Source: Ceratopteris richardii
Lineage: Eukaryota; Streptophyta; Polypodiopsida; Polypodiales; Pteridaceae
NCBI GenBank assembly: GCA_020310875.1
Contig: CM035417.1
Coordinates: 83,594,728-83,658,727, forward strand
Length of the DNA: 64,000 nt
Reading direction: 5' to 3'
Part shown: positions 37,389-47,714 of the stretch, piece after piece
Layout: every line of letters begins with the position of its first letter
Numbering within the stretch: the stretch's first letter is position 1
Made by a program: the position numbers and the translations under genes
Notes under the pieces: generated by a model
Told to the model about the DNA's origin: nothing
Databases searched by the model: none
Seen by the model: only the letters and a program-made list of their open reading frames with translations

Positions 37389-38609
37389 TTACAAATTGGG
37401 GTCGGGGGGTTTATTACAGGTCTTAGGCTGCCAAATGCAGTGGATGGGCTTTGTTTTTGGTTTCGTAGAGACTCTAGGGAGCTTTATAGGTGTATCGACT
37501 TGAAAATGAGGCTTTTTAGGGACCCGTTTATAAGCGATTCTGCTCGTGCTCATGGGCCTTGGTGTTTTCCTGAGTGTTGAAAACGAGTGAATGCTGGCTG
37601 TGCGAATGAATGGGTTACGCTGTATAGGTTGTGGCCTCGGCGTAGCTATTTGCGCCCGCAAGCAAGCCTTAGGCACCCAAATTTGTCTTGATTGTGGGCT
37701 AGCCTTCATCGACTTCTTGGGCACCCAAATAGATTTCACATTAGCAGGAGAATTTCTGAAAGACTTCTTATTAGTGTCGTGTTGTTGGTTACTAATAAGA
37801 GGCTTTGCCCGTGTGGTTGGCGGGAGGGCAACCGGGTGTTCGCCTTTCCGCACCCACGCTTGGTTTACTTGCTGAGACATTTTGTTGCGCAGGTACTTTT
37901 GATTTCCGGCATAGGTAGTACTCTGCTTCTTCTGCCTTTGATCCACCTTTGGTTGCTGCCTCCTTCTAGCCTTTGGAAAAGAAGGGAGTTCCGTTTCATC
38001 CCTGTCTCCTTTTTTGAGAATATCATTCCTCTGCAACACATAGTTTTGGACAAGAACAGCATGGTCATCTTCATGTGTACCCCTGGAGGGACCAGGAGTC
38101 TGTGCCTTTCCTAGTTCTTTGAGTGCTCCATTACCTAACTCTACCGTGATTCGACTATGATTGACCCATACCTGAAGAAGTCCACTTCTTAGGTTTAAGT
38201 TGGCTGCTTGGTCATAGATCCAGTCTTGACCCAAGACAAGGGGTTCCGTGAGGTCCTCATCTTGACACACTAGTACTTTAACTGTCATTGCCTCATCATG
38301 AATGTAGAGGGGAAGTTCCACCTTGCCCATGCAAGGGGTTTCCACGCCTCCCAATCCTATGAGATATGCTTCCACAGGATTGACAGTTAACTGCAACTCT
38401 TGACAGTAAGACAATTTAACGGCACTAGTGGCTGCACCTGAGTCAATCAAGGCTCTTACGGTCCTTGCACTCTTTCCTTGTCCTATATCTAAGGTTATGA
38501 AAGGACGTCGATCAGTTATCCTATGTGAGCTTGTTCCTGCGACTTCACACATTGCCATATGATATCCTTGATCTGCATAGTCATTTGTTCTAGGCTGATC
38601 TCTACCTTG
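37389..38609 (-). CDS. Gypsy-1 second retropepsin-like domain, C-terminal to integrase
   Basis: Same frame as pol after one TGA; an ATG at 38556-38558 could start it separately (389 codons). Residues of about 15-120 read as a retropepsin: ITLDIGQGKSARTVRALIDS with GAATSAV, a middle LIGLGGVETPCMGKVELPLY, and EPLVLGQDWI. The rest (about 130-389) is basic, Pro/Lys-rich and of low complexity. A second aspartic-protease-like fold after integrase is not part of the standard gypsy layout. It could be a duplicated protease or a non-enzymatic clan-AA domain. The catalytic Asp-Ser-Gly is present. Confidence 0.72.
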   Translation of the reverse strand, partial: QGRDQPRTNDYADQGYHMAMCEVAGTSSHRITDRRPFITLDIGQGKSARTVRALIDSGAATSAVKLSYCQELQLTVNPVEAYLIGLGGVETPCMGKVELPLYIHDEAMTVKVLVCQDEDLTEPLVLGQDWIYDQAANLNLRSGLLQVWVNHSRITVELGNGALKELGKAQTPGPSRGTHEDDHAVLVQNYVLQRNDILKKGDRDETELPSFPKARRRQQPKVDQRQKKQSTTYAGNQKYLRNKMSQQVNQAWVRKGEHPVALPPTTRAKPLISNQQHDTNKKSFRNSPANVKSIWVPKKSMKASPQSRQIWVPKACLRAQIATPRPQPIQRNPFIRTASIHSFSTLRKTPRPMSTSRIAYKRVPKKPHFQVDTPIKLPRVSTKPKTKPIHCIWQPKTCNKPPDPNL

Positions 38610-38612
38610 CCT

Positions 38613-41600
38613 TCATAATTTCATCCTTCTGATGCGTTCTAAAGCTTCTGCTTGAGCTTCTTCTCGAATTCGCTTTTGTTCCTCTTTGCGTTTCTTAGCA
38701 GTGTTGAGTCGGCTGAGCATTTCCTCCGTGAGGGGTTCCTGATACAACTTGACTCTGCAACCGCTAATATAGTTTGGGAGAACATCACCCTCTAACGTGG
38801 CTAGTTGTACTACTCCACTCGTGGAAATCCTATTGATGATCATAGGTCCGTAGCCTCTCTTTTCTAGCTTCCTCGCGTGTTGTTTCAGTGTGTAGACTAA
38901 AACTAGATCTCCTGCTTTCAAACCCTTATCCTTCACATGGGCATCAAAGTATGCCTTCTGTCTCTTCTTGGCTGCATATATTCGTGCAGCGGCTCTCAGT
39001 CTTGTTTCCCCTAATTGTTCAAGATCAAAGATCCTAGAGGAGAGCTCATGACCCGTCCATTCGTGCTCTTGTGCTCCTTTCAACGTAGGTATTAAGAAGT
39101 CCAAGGGTAGCACAGCGTTTTGGCCAAATACCATCTGAAAGGGGGTGGCTTGGAGTATCGTTTTGTAGGCAACTCGGTATGCCCAAACAGCATGGTGCAG
39201 CTGTTTGTCCCAATCAGAGCGTTTCGTGTTAACTAATTTCGTCAGTACATTGCATAAGATCTTATTAGTGCTCTCAGCTTGTCCATTAGCTTGAGGGTGA
39301 TAAGGGGCCGACTTCTTGTGTATTACCAAGAATTCTTGGAGTAGATTTTCAATCACTTCGTTCAAGAAGTGAGTGCCTCTATCACTTACAAGCTCTATAG
39401 GTAGCCCATTTCTTGTGAATACATTTTCAAACAAGAATTTAGCAGTTGTCTGAGCGTCATTCTTTGTCGTAGCTTTTACCTCTACCCACTTAGTTAGATA
39501 GTCTGATGCAACAATGATGTATTCCGCATGAGAACCCTTAGCTGGGGGATTAATAGGACCTACGAAGTCTATTCCCCACTTAGAGAACGCACGTCCACCC
39601 ATCATAGGTTTCAGTGGCATCTCATCTTTGCGTATAGGATACTGAGTCCTCTGACAGACATCACACCGTTTCACATAGGTATGTGCATCCATGTGAAGGG
39701 TAGGCCACCAGAAGCCCGCAAATAGTATTGCCTTGATCACCCGATCCGGTCCAAAGTGTCCTCCTGCTACACCTTGGTGAGCAGTTTCCAAGATCTTCAG
39801 ATATTCACTTTCATGGACACATAGCCTCAGGTAACCATCTTTACCACGCTTATATAGATTATCACCAATGAGTGAGTAATCCAGAGCTTCTTGTTCTAAA
39901 CTCCTTTTCCTCGCCAGAGTCATGTCTGGAGGGAATGTGTTTGTCCTTAGGAAGGATACTAGAGGTTCACTCCAATCTGGCACAATGGACACTTGATAAA
40001 GAGTGGCGTGTTCCACAGGTGGTTTAGTGCAACAGATTGGGCATTCCTTGCACAACTTTTGGACATCCGCTTCCATAGTTGGCCAATGTACTCCGAGTCT
40101 CTTTAGGGTCTGTAAAGTTTGTTGCTTTGAGTAGTGTTGCTCTAACGCACCTACATGTGCTAATTGCAACCATTTAGCGTACTCATCCTCTTCTACACAA
40201 CAAGCCAAGATTCCTTGATCTGTGTGCTTGTACATGCTTCCTACCATGATGTGGTACTTTTGGGCTTTTACAACCTCTCTATTCTGTGTGTTTACCACTG
40301 GATGGTTAGGCCCATATGTCAATACTGGTACCAATGGCTTAGCCCACTGTGGCACTACTTCCAAATTAAACAAGTAAGCGTCAGGAAGGTCATCTGATAC
40401 TCCTTGTGGGGCTTCTCCAGATGTGAGCCTAGAAAGATGATCAGCTCTCAAATGAGTCCTACATTTCCTTACCACAACCTCAAAATCATATTCCATTAGC
40501 AAGAGAAACCATCTCACTAATCTTCCAGTATTGCATGGCTTGTTTACGAGGTATAGCAATGCCTGATGATCAGTAAAAAATTTAAACTTATTTGCAAGCA
40601 AATAGTGTCTAAATTTCTTAACTGCATATACCATGCCTAATCCTTCTCGCTCTGTAGTGGTGTAATTCCGTTTAGCTGCATTCAATTGTCTACTGGCATA
40701 GGCAATTGGAAGATCCATATTACCTTCACGAGTAGGTTGTGCAAGCACACATCCAATAGCATAATTGGATGCATCCACATGAACATGGAATGGCTTATTC
40801 CAATCTGGTGCGGTCAAGATTGGTGTTGAACACAATCTTCGTTTAAGCTCTTGGAAGGAATTCTCACATTCATCCGTCCACTCAAAGTTAGTCAGAAGTC
40901 CGTACATGGGCTTTGCAATGACAGCATACATGTGTATAAATCGTCGGTAATAACCACAATGCCCCATGAAAGCTTGTACTTCCTTGACATTCTTTGGCCT
41001 AGGTAGCTCTGCTATAGCTCTCACTTTCTCTTCGTCAATGGATATGCCATTCTTTGACACTATGTGTCCTAGAATCTTGCCTTGCCTGACCATGAAAACA
41101 CATTTTTCGGGGTTTAGGCAGACTTGGTATTCTCTACATTTGTCAAAGATTTGTCTGAGTTCAGGGATATGGGTATGTCTAATGTTGGAATAAGCGCAAA
41201 GATCATCAACATAGACTTCTAAATTCTTCCTCAAGAACTCCTTAAACACATGGCACATTAGTCTCTGGAAGGTGGCTGGTGCGTTGGTAAGCCCGAATGG
41301 CATTACTCTAAAGGCAAAAATGCCCCATTCTGTGGCAAAGGCTGTCTTATGCTGATCCTCTGGAGCTATGGCCACTTGATTGTAACCCGAAAATCCATCA
41401 AGGAAGCTGTACACTTCCTTGCCTGCTACTCTTTCTAAGAGATGTTCTGTGATGGGAAGTGGATAGTTATCTCGAATTGTGGCTGCATTGACCTTCTTCA
41501 AGTTAATGCACACACGCAGCTTGCCATTCTTCTTGGGCACCACTACGATGGGGGATACCCACTCAGTGTGCTCAATTTCATAGATAAATCCAGCTTCGAC

Positions 41601-42053
41601 CAGTCTATCTATCTCTTCTTTGATCTTAGCAGCGTAATTATCGTTATATGTATAGGGCTTTTGCTTAGAGGGTTTGGCATCTGAAGTCATGGGGATGGTG
41701 TGTGAGCATATGTCTGGGTCAACACCTTTCAAATCTTTGTAACTCCAAGCGAATACATCTCTGTATTCTCTTAGCAAGGCAATTAACGCATGCTCTTCTT
41801 CCTCTGTTAGGTCATGGCCTATGTACGTGCATCTCTCCTCTCCTTCTTCTAGGGCCACTACTATTTTCTTGGTAGTTTCTTTGTTATCATAGGCCTCTCC
41901 TGATTGTGCCTCTCGTTTAGGCATTCTTATCATGACTCTCCTGTCGTCTATCTCATACTTCTTAAAATTTTCTGGGACCTCAAACAAAGATTCTTCCTCT
42001 TTTGGTGAGACTTCTCTCTTCTTTCGTTTCTTCCCTTCTTCCTTCGGGGTCAC
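38613..42053 (-). CDS. Gypsy-1 RT-RNase H-integrase
   Basis: 1146 codons without interruption. RT spans residues of about 150-340 (FLDGFSGYNQVAIAPEDQHK, MPFGLTNAPATFQ, YVDD at 281-284). RNase H is at about 420-545 (VHVDAS with Asp427, TDHQ). The integrase has two H2C2 zinc modules with identical spacing (H633-H640-C671-C674 and H759-H766-C797-C800), then the D829, D891, E927 core with 35 residues between the last two. A C-terminal GPY/F-like part contains KLEKRGYGPMIINRIST. All catalytic residues are present. The frame ends in TGA (38610-38612) and continues in register into the second retropepsin-like region. Confidence 0.95.
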   Translation of the reverse strand: MTPKEEGKKRKKREVSPKEEESLFEVPENFKKYEIDDRRVMIRMPKREAQSGEAYDNKETTKKIVVALEEGEERCTYIGHDLTEEEEHALIALLREYRDVFAWSYKDLKGVDPDICSHTIPMTSDAKPSKQKPYTYNDNYAAKIKEEIDRLVEAGFIYEIEHTEWVSPIVVVPKKNGKLRVCINLKKVNAATIRDNYPLPITEHLLERVAGKEVYSFLDGFSGYNQVAIAPEDQHKTAFATEWGIFAFRVMPFGLTNAPATFQRLMCHVFKEFLRKNLEVYVDDLCAYSNIRHTHIPELRQIFDKCREYQVCLNPEKCVFMVRQGKILGHIVSKNGISIDEEKVRAIAELPRPKNVKEVQAFMGHCGYYRRFIHMYAVIAKPMYGLLTNFEWTDECENSFQELKRRLCSTPILTAPDWNKPFHVHVDASNYAIGCVLAQPTREGNMDLPIAYASRQLNAAKRNYTTTEREGLGMVYAVKKFRHYLLANKFKFFTDHQALLYLVNKPCNTGRLVRWFLLLMEYDFEVVVRKCRTHLRADHLSRLTSGEAPQGVSDDLPDAYLFNLEVVPQWAKPLVPVLTYGPNHPVVNTQNREVVKAQKYHIMVGSMYKHTDQGILACCVEEDEYAKWLQLAHVGALEQHYSKQQTLQTLKRLGVHWPTMEADVQKLCKECPICCTKPPVEHATLYQVSIVPDWSEPLVSFLRTNTFPPDMTLARKRSLEQEALDYSLIGDNLYKRGKDGYLRLCVHESEYLKILETAHQGVAGGHFGPDRVIKAILFAGFWWPTLHMDAHTYVKRCDVCQRTQYPIRKDEMPLKPMMGGRAFSKWGIDFVGPINPPAKGSHAEYIIVASDYLTKWVEVKATTKNDAQTTAKFLFENVFTRNGLPIELVSDRGTHFLNEVIENLLQEFLVIHKKSAPYHPQANGQAESTNKILCNVLTKLVNTKRSDWDKQLHHAVWAYRVAYKTILQATPFQMVFGQNAVLPLDFLIPTLKGAQEHEWTGHELSSRIFDLEQLGETRLRAAARIYAAKKRQKAYFDAHVKDKGLKAGDLVLVYTLKQHARKLEKRGYGPMIINRISTSGVVQLATLEGDVLPNYISGCRVKLYQEPLTEEMLSRLNTAKKRKEEQKRIREEAQAEALERIRRMKL

Positions 42054-42095
42054 ATGTGTTCCTAATCTTACATCATTTGTAACCTCTCCATGCCT

Positions 42096-42653
42096 CTAGG
42101 GTTGACATTCCATTTCATGGAAGTATTCTTCATCTGATGCAAATGGTGGGTCCATAATGATTGACTCTAGATCGGAGTCACTTGCATCCTCAAATGCATC
42201 AGGGCTAGGTTCGCATTCTTCTAGAACTGCCTCTCCCATGATTGGCTCTATGGAGAAGACTGAAATGTCATAGCCATCCTCATCACAGTGAGGTGTCCAT
42301 TGTTCTTCATTGATGGCTACGTCCATTGTTGCTAAGATTTCTGCCCAACCGTGAGGTTCAAATTCCTCATCCGAAAAGACTACAGGTGCATAGGCTGGGT
42401 CTTGAATGGGTCTATGAGTTGCGTTTGCACCTATTTCTCTGGCCTTTTCTCTCTTCTCTTCCTCTACTGCTACTTTGCACATCCATAAGTGAGTGTCTTC
42501 ATGCATCCATGAGGATCCTGACCCTATGGAATGCACCGATTCTGTATCATCTTTGGCTCTATGGATGGGATTCCATTGGATAGGAGGGACATCTCTATGA
42601 GAATAATCCTTGAGATTGACTTTGGTCGTAACACCTAAGTGTTGCAGGTACAA
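42096..42653 (-). CDS. Gypsy-1 acidic linker between protease and RT
   Basis: 185 codons in the same frame as the protease and RT, bounded by TGA (42663-42665) upstream and TAG (42093-42095) downstream. It is Asp/Glu-rich (EDASDSDLESI and others) with no recognised fold. Linkers of this kind between protease and RT are seen in large plant gypsy elements. Confidence 0.7.
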   Translation of the reverse strand: MYLQHLGVTTKVNLKDYSHRDVPPIQWNPIHRAKDDTESVHSIGSGSSWMHEDTHLWMCKVAVEEEKREKAREIGANATHRPIQDPAYAPVVFSDEEFEPHGWAEILATMDVAINEEQWTPHCDEDGYDISVFSIEPIMGEAVLEECEPSPDAFEDASDSDLESIIMDPPFASDEEYFHEMECQP

Positions 42654-42665
42654 AGAATTGGTTCC

Positions 42666-42998
42666 TCAGTCCTGTACCACTTGCAACTGTCTCATAAATG
42701 GTCTTCCCAAAATCATCTCATAGGCATGATTTTTGCTGAAGTCACATATAGCAAATGTATGCTCAAACTCGACACCACAAGTGGTGAGAGTTATTCCTTC
42801 TAGCAATCCTAGGGGTCTCTCTATGTGACCATCGGCCATCTGCAATTTCATTCTCATTGGCCTGAGTGCCGGCTTGCCCCAACGCTTCCATAGGGAAGTA
42901 GTGGCAATTGCAACTCCTGCACCTGAGTCCAAAATTGCCTTGGTGGTGTACTCCTGGTAGGTGATGGGAAGATAGGTGTTCCCTTCTTTCACCTTCAC
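42666..42998 (-). CDS. Gypsy-1 aspartic protease (first retropepsin)
   Basis: The frame contains ITYQEYTTKAILDSGAGVAI, with the catalytic DSGA, and a second half ending YEMILGRPFMRQ, the hydrophobic flap-distal ILGR motif of retropepsins. It would cleave the polyprotein inside the particle. The upstream junction has a frameshift near 43005. The frame ends in TGA (42663-42665), after which the same frame continues into the linker at 42653. It is adjacent to RT, as expected for gypsy. Confidence 0.85.
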   Translation of the reverse strand: MKVKEGNTYLPITYQEYTTKAILDSGAGVAIATTSLWKRWGKPALRPMRMKLQMADGHIERPLGLLEGITLTTCGVEFEHTFAICDFSKNHAYEMILGRPFMRQLQVVQD

Positions 42999-44811
42999 AC
43001 ATATCTCCTATCTTATCCAAGGAAATTTCTGGCACTGTCCTATGGGATCCTACCTGGGAACGAGGTTTGGATACTTCTGGTACTTGTTTGGCGACATGTT
43101 TCCATAATTCAGGTCTAACCTTGAGTAGCTCTTCTAACTTGAGATTGCACTGCACGTTAGTGTTCTTCACTACCTCTGTGTTCCTAGGTATGACTGAATC
43201 TTCGTTTCTTACCATGACTGTAGGTGCTCTCATGCAGGTGGACTTCGCTTCCCATGGGCCTGTGAAATGGGGTAGTTCTTGTAAAGAATTAGACTCGAAG
43301 TCTAATCTTTCTTGAGATTGGGTACTCTCCTGCTCTCCATAAATGGATGGGATGTCTTGTGGGAATTGGTCATGTGCCTCATCCACAAGTTCAACAGGAG
43401 GAGGGACTTCACTTTCTTTAGCCCATTTGTCTTCTTGAATCTCGCGTAGGAATTCTGGTGTGAATCGATTCATAGAAGATGATGTGTCCGGCTCCGTAGA
43501 GTTAGGCACATAGGCTTCTTGAGCAGGAATGCTTACTCTTTCACTTGCCTTGCCCTTGTGTTGAGAGGCTGGTTCCTTTTGTGATTGTGCCATTAGATTC
43601 TCTACTCCTTCTAGGGAGGGGGAATTGTCGGGTTCAATGGAATTTGGCACATAAGCTTTCGGTGGGAGATGGGTCCTATTTTTGCTTGCTTCCTCCCTTC
43701 CTTGATTTTTTTCTTCCTTGGCAGATCTTGCAATTATGCCCTCTAACTTCTCTAGAAGTCCATCCAAGTGTAATTGCGTCTTGGCTGAGCCCGAGTAATT
43801 GAAAAGGCGACTGGCTTCAAACATAGTCTGAGCCAATGCGACCATTTTCGCGCAAAGCTTGGTTCTTTCTATCTCTAGGTCAGCTCTAGGGTAACACTTG
43901 TCATGATCTGTGATAGTTGGCCCTTCTTGAATTCTGGCCTGATATGCTTTAAGCATCATGTCTATATCTTCAAGAGCGGGATCAGCTAGTACTGATCCTA
44001 CTCTAGGGGATTGTGGAATCACATGAGGTGGGTTGGAAGGTGGCGGGTCGGATGGCGATGGGAATGGTGGTGATGGGATAGTGTGAGAGGGAGTTTGAGA
44101 AGTGAGTTCAGTTATCCTGGCTTTGGTTTCTCTTATGCTTTCCTCAAGTTCACTCATCTTTTTAGCCCATTGTCTTTTCATTCTTTCTCGACTATCTTTC
44201 CACGCTCTAGTCCTTTTCTTTGTTATGCTCTCGGTTTCACTAGCCTCTGGGCTCTTATCCTGGTTTACCCCTTGATTCTGCTGCAATGCTTGAGCTCTAG
44301 TGACTACCTGGATGGGAGCAGTGGAAGTGACACTTCCTGTGGAATCTACCACTAACCCAATAACATTGATAGGCGTGATTTTTGGCATATTATTGGGGTT
44401 CTTTGGGCAATCTCGTAAGAGATGCTCTTTTCCACAATCTTGGCAAAAGCCTTGGATCGTCACTGACTGAGTTTGTGTAGGTGGAGGTAAGGGGCAATCA
44501 CGAATGAGGTGATCTCCTTGGCATCTGTAGCACAGTCCTCTTGGGAATGGAGGTCTTACTTGCCTAGGTTGAGGCCTAGGGTTGGGGTTTGCATACATGA
44601 CGTTTGTGTAATCTGACTCCCAACTAGGTTCATTTGGCTCTTCACTATAGTAGGACTCACCATGTTCTGGAGACTGCATGTAGTAAGCCTGGGGACTATC
44701 GACATGTGTAGAATCAAAGCTATGGTCATTGGGGTCACTTTCGGAAAGCAATGGTGTTACAGGAACTAATTCAGGTTTTCTTCTGCAACAGCATACTTTA
44801 CCGGAATCACA
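42999..44811 (-). CDS. Gypsy-1 zinc-knuckle and linker region upstream of protease
   Basis: This frame is -1 relative to gag and opens within the end of gag, so it may be reached by ribosomal frameshifting; no canonical slippery heptamer is evident in the overlap. It has two CX2CX3HX4C knuckles (CYRCQGDHLIRDC and CQDCGKEHLLRDC), a basic coiled-coil-like stretch (RMKRQWAKKMSELEESIRETKARI) and a long linker with a repeated motif (AYVPNS-EPD). Near 43005 the frame to the protease is lost, apparently by loss of one GT dinucleotide, and the old frame runs on out of register to 42763. It belongs to the Gag-Pol junction; its own role is unknown. Confidence 0.75.
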
Positions 44812-46688
44812 TTAGCTGGGGCTGGGGGTTGTTGTGCTAGCACAGGCTGAGGCCTTTGTTGGTTTTGATATTGTGGTTGGTAATTTTGTTGTGGCCTGCC
44901 ATATGGTTGTGGAGGGTACAGGTTCTGGTATCTTCCCTGCTGAGGGTATGGCTGAGGGTGGGGTTGCCTAACTGCCTGCTTGTTGTATGGGCAATCTTGT
45001 GCGGTGTGATTGGTGTATCTCCGTTCTATGGTGCAGTACTGGCTACTAGGATTTACTTGGGGCTGAGCCATAATGGGGCAGACATTCGCCATGTGGTCAC
45101 CACCACAAGTGTAGCACCTTTTCACAGGGGCAAACCTTGGGATTTGTTTACTAGTTACCCCTAATTTCTGAGCTACTTTCTCTGCAAGTTCCTCGATTGA
45201 TGTGGATTGCGTGGAAGAGAGGCTAGAGGCACTATCCGAATCTTTGTATATCTTAGCAAGCTCTAACTCCTCCCCTAGGTTATCCTCGATGTCAATGCAC
45301 ATGCGTACACACTCTTCTATGGTCCTAGGGTCTTTCAAGTACACATATGATCTTAATTTGGTACTTAGCAATCCATCCAAGAATAAGGCTACTTGCTTGG
45401 CTGGTGTGGGTAACTTCGAAACAGGGCATCTTTCTAAGTATTGCCTAAATCTTCTTCCTGCAAGCCTCACGGTCTCTTGAGGGGCTTGCTTGAAGCTGTG
45501 AATCAGCGAGGAGGTATTATGCCTTATGCCACTCTTAGAGAATTCAATAATGAAAGCCTCTAGGAGTTGGTCTATGCTCCTGAACTGCCTCTCATTTAGT
45601 GGCTGAAACCATGTCAGGGCAGTGTTCCTAAGGGTCAGACCAAAGGCATTGTACTGCGTGAATAGATCCTCCACTTGTTCAGCTCTCAGGACTTGCCTAA
45701 ACTCAGCCACATGATCGTATGGATCTCCAGTGCCATCGAAGTAGTTCTTCATGGACTTAACTAGCTGAGTCGGTCTCAAGGTTCTTGTGTGCTCTCTAGG
45801 TCGTGGTAGAGGGAACTCATCCGCGTTTCTTTGATTCCTGTGAGCTCTAAGTATCTCAGGTTCTACTCTATTTGTTTCCGTCCTCGTTCTCTCTCTTCGC
45901 ACTGGGTTAGCAAAGCTTACTTCTGGTCTATCCCTACTTCTGTCTCTTTGCATTCCATGAGCTTGGGATGTTCCAGCTCCAGGGTGACCATAGGATACAT
46001 TCGATCTTGGTTGGGGAAAAACGAATTCACCCTTCCAAGTGTAAGCATGCCTATCATGTTCTGTCACCACAAAGATCCTCTCCGAAGCGTGATCTAAGTA
46101 GGTCACTCTGCCTGGGCTATCAGGATCCTTAAACTCATAGATCATGATTGATCCTATATCAGTTGGCTGATTAGATTTATACCTCCAAAAGGCTTCGTCA
46201 GTTTCTCGATTGAGGAGCAAATATATGCTCTTGTTGTCTTGGGGAACCCAATCAGGTGTGATAATCCTAGTGAGAACAGATTTGCCTCGGGGGGTTCTAG
46301 GTTCTACACCCATGTTTCCTTGTTCCAAGTCACCTAAGTCCGCTTCTGAGATTACATTTCCAAATTCATCTGTCCTATCTGAGTGACTGGTGACTACGTA
46401 TATGGTTCCCTCTTTATCCAAGTATGCTCCCTTTTCAAACTTGACTGCTAGGTGCTCTAGTCCTATGGATTGGTCAGGGTTTTTAATCTGTACCATAGAT
46501 CTTCCTAGGCCATCTTCATAGATGCTGGCACCTAATTGGTTGGTCCTAAGGTATTCCAACTGTGTTTTGTAAGGGCCTTCTACCCTGTACAAGTAAGGCA
46601 CTCCTGAACTTCCCGTAGGTCTGTCCATGCCTTGAGACATCTCTGACTCACTGGTCTCAGAGCTAGGGTAGTACGAGTGGTGGCTCAA
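44766..46688 (-). CDS. Gypsy-1 Gag
   Basis: Open frame of 640 codons from a TTG; the first ATG is at 46640 (residue 17), which I take as the likely start. The frame is in fact open from about 46795. Residues of about 310-475 form a retrotransposon Gag domain (LVKSMKNYFDGTGDPYDHVA, then TLRNTALTWFQPL and RRFRQYLERCP). A CX2CX3HX4C knuckle (CYTCGGDHMANVC) is at 525-537, and a degenerate one lies around 552-566. The N-terminal 300 residues (acidic, then Arg-rich) are unassigned. It would assemble cytoplasmic particles on element RNA. The stop at 44766 lies within about 45 bases that are also open in the -1 frame leading to the protease ORF. Confidence 0.9.
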   Translation of the reverse strand: MSHHSYYPSSETSESEMSQGMDRPTGSSGVPYLYRVEGPYKTQLEYLRTNQLGASIYEDGLGRSMVQIKNPDQSIGLEHLAVKFEKGAYLDKEGTIYVVTSHSDRTDEFGNVISEADLGDLEQGNMGVEPRTPRGKSVLTRIITPDWVPQDNKSIYLLLNRETDEAFWRYKSNQPTDIGSIMIYEFKDPDSPGRVTYLDHASERIFVVTEHDRHAYTWKGEFVFPQPRSNVSYGHPGAGTSQAHGMQRDRSRDRPEVSFANPVRRERTRTETNRVEPEILRAHRNQRNADEFPLPRPREHTRTLRPTQLVKSMKNYFDGTGDPYDHVAEFRQVLRAEQVEDLFTQYNAFGLTLRNTALTWFQPLNERQFRSIDQLLEAFIIEFSKSGIRHNTSSLIHSFKQAPQETVRLAGRRFRQYLERCPVSKLPTPAKQVALFLDGLLSTKLRSYVYLKDPRTIEECVRMCIDIEDNLGEELELAKIYKDSDSASSLSSTQSTSIEELAEKVAQKLGVTSKQIPRFAPVKRCYTCGGDHMANVCPIMAQPQVNPSSQYCTIERRYTNHTAQDCPYNKQAVRQPHPQPYPQQGRYQNLYPPQPYGRPQQNYQPQYQNQQRPQPVLAQQPPAPANVIPVKYAVAEENLN

Positions 46689-46800
46689 CTGCTGGGCCCA
46701 AGACCTAGCAGTGTGGTTAACACTAGCCTCTGAGGACCTAAGGCTTTGTCTCTCCCTTACTAGATGTCGTCCTGATCTAAGGTTTATATGCCTAACTGAT

Positions 46801-47714
46801 TAACCCAATTTTTTCGAGGTACAACCACGTTTCTGAGTCCTTTTGTATCGGTCACTTGGTTCTTTTTCTGTTGATTATCGTGTTTATACTCTTGTCTGAT
46901 ATCACGTCATCAGGAATACTTAAGTTTAATTTCGCACTTTAGTTTGGTCATTTTCACGTTAGGTTCTTTTCCTTTTAAGATTGTCGTTCGCACACACACA
47001 GGTTATCTCTTAACTTGTACTTGGTTTTCTTAGATAGTCTTTGATTTATCTCGTGCCTATCGTTGCCTGGAATTACTTTTAACACTACCCGCACTTAGCC
47101 TACACTAAGAATTGATAGAGGGTGTTGCGGGTTTTCCAACCTTGAGTTCCTTTCCTTGGATTGTTGCCCTGGTGTGCCCAGGACGCGTATTCCCAAGCCT
47201 GCACTTACTCTTGCTTTGTGTACCCTTCGCTGCTCTCACAAGACCTGTAAGAGGCCCACTGTTAGCTCAAGACTTAAATTCAAAAGACAGAACCAATCAC
47301 TTTTATTCATGTAACACTTCACCAATTTGCACTATGACTTTTTGGACACAACTCTAGAGACCCCTGAACTTTGTTCCCCCTGGGTATGGTCAACTTCAAA
47401 ATACCCTAGCAAATATTCCTGATCTTACTTTAACTATAACTAGTCGATGTTTTTGTTGTACTCCCTGTGAGCTTTCCAACAAAACAAAAATCACGGTAAA
47501 CGGATTTCGTATGAGAAAGTTATGCCGGTTCAGGGTTTTGGGGCTAAAACAGGATTGAGCTAGGTTAACAGGCAAACAGGAATTCTAGAGTTACTTGGGT
47601 CGTGCCCTCGTAATGCAATGCTACACCCTAATGTTTGTCCCACACTTGGCCAAAATTGAGACCCCTATTTTTGCCTTAAAAATTTGACCTAATTTGCCCT
47701 TCTAACGCGTTCGC
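46801..47714. other. Gypsy-1 leader between repeat block and gag, nothing recognised
   Basis: Non-coding leader sequence. No repeat, promoter or gene is seen. Confidence 0.6.

Noticed and set aside
44766..44811. Canonical -1 frameshift heptamer at the gag/protease overlap
   Set aside because: The overlap contains GAAGAAAAC but not an X-XXY-YYZ heptamer; only the frame relation (-1) is supported.
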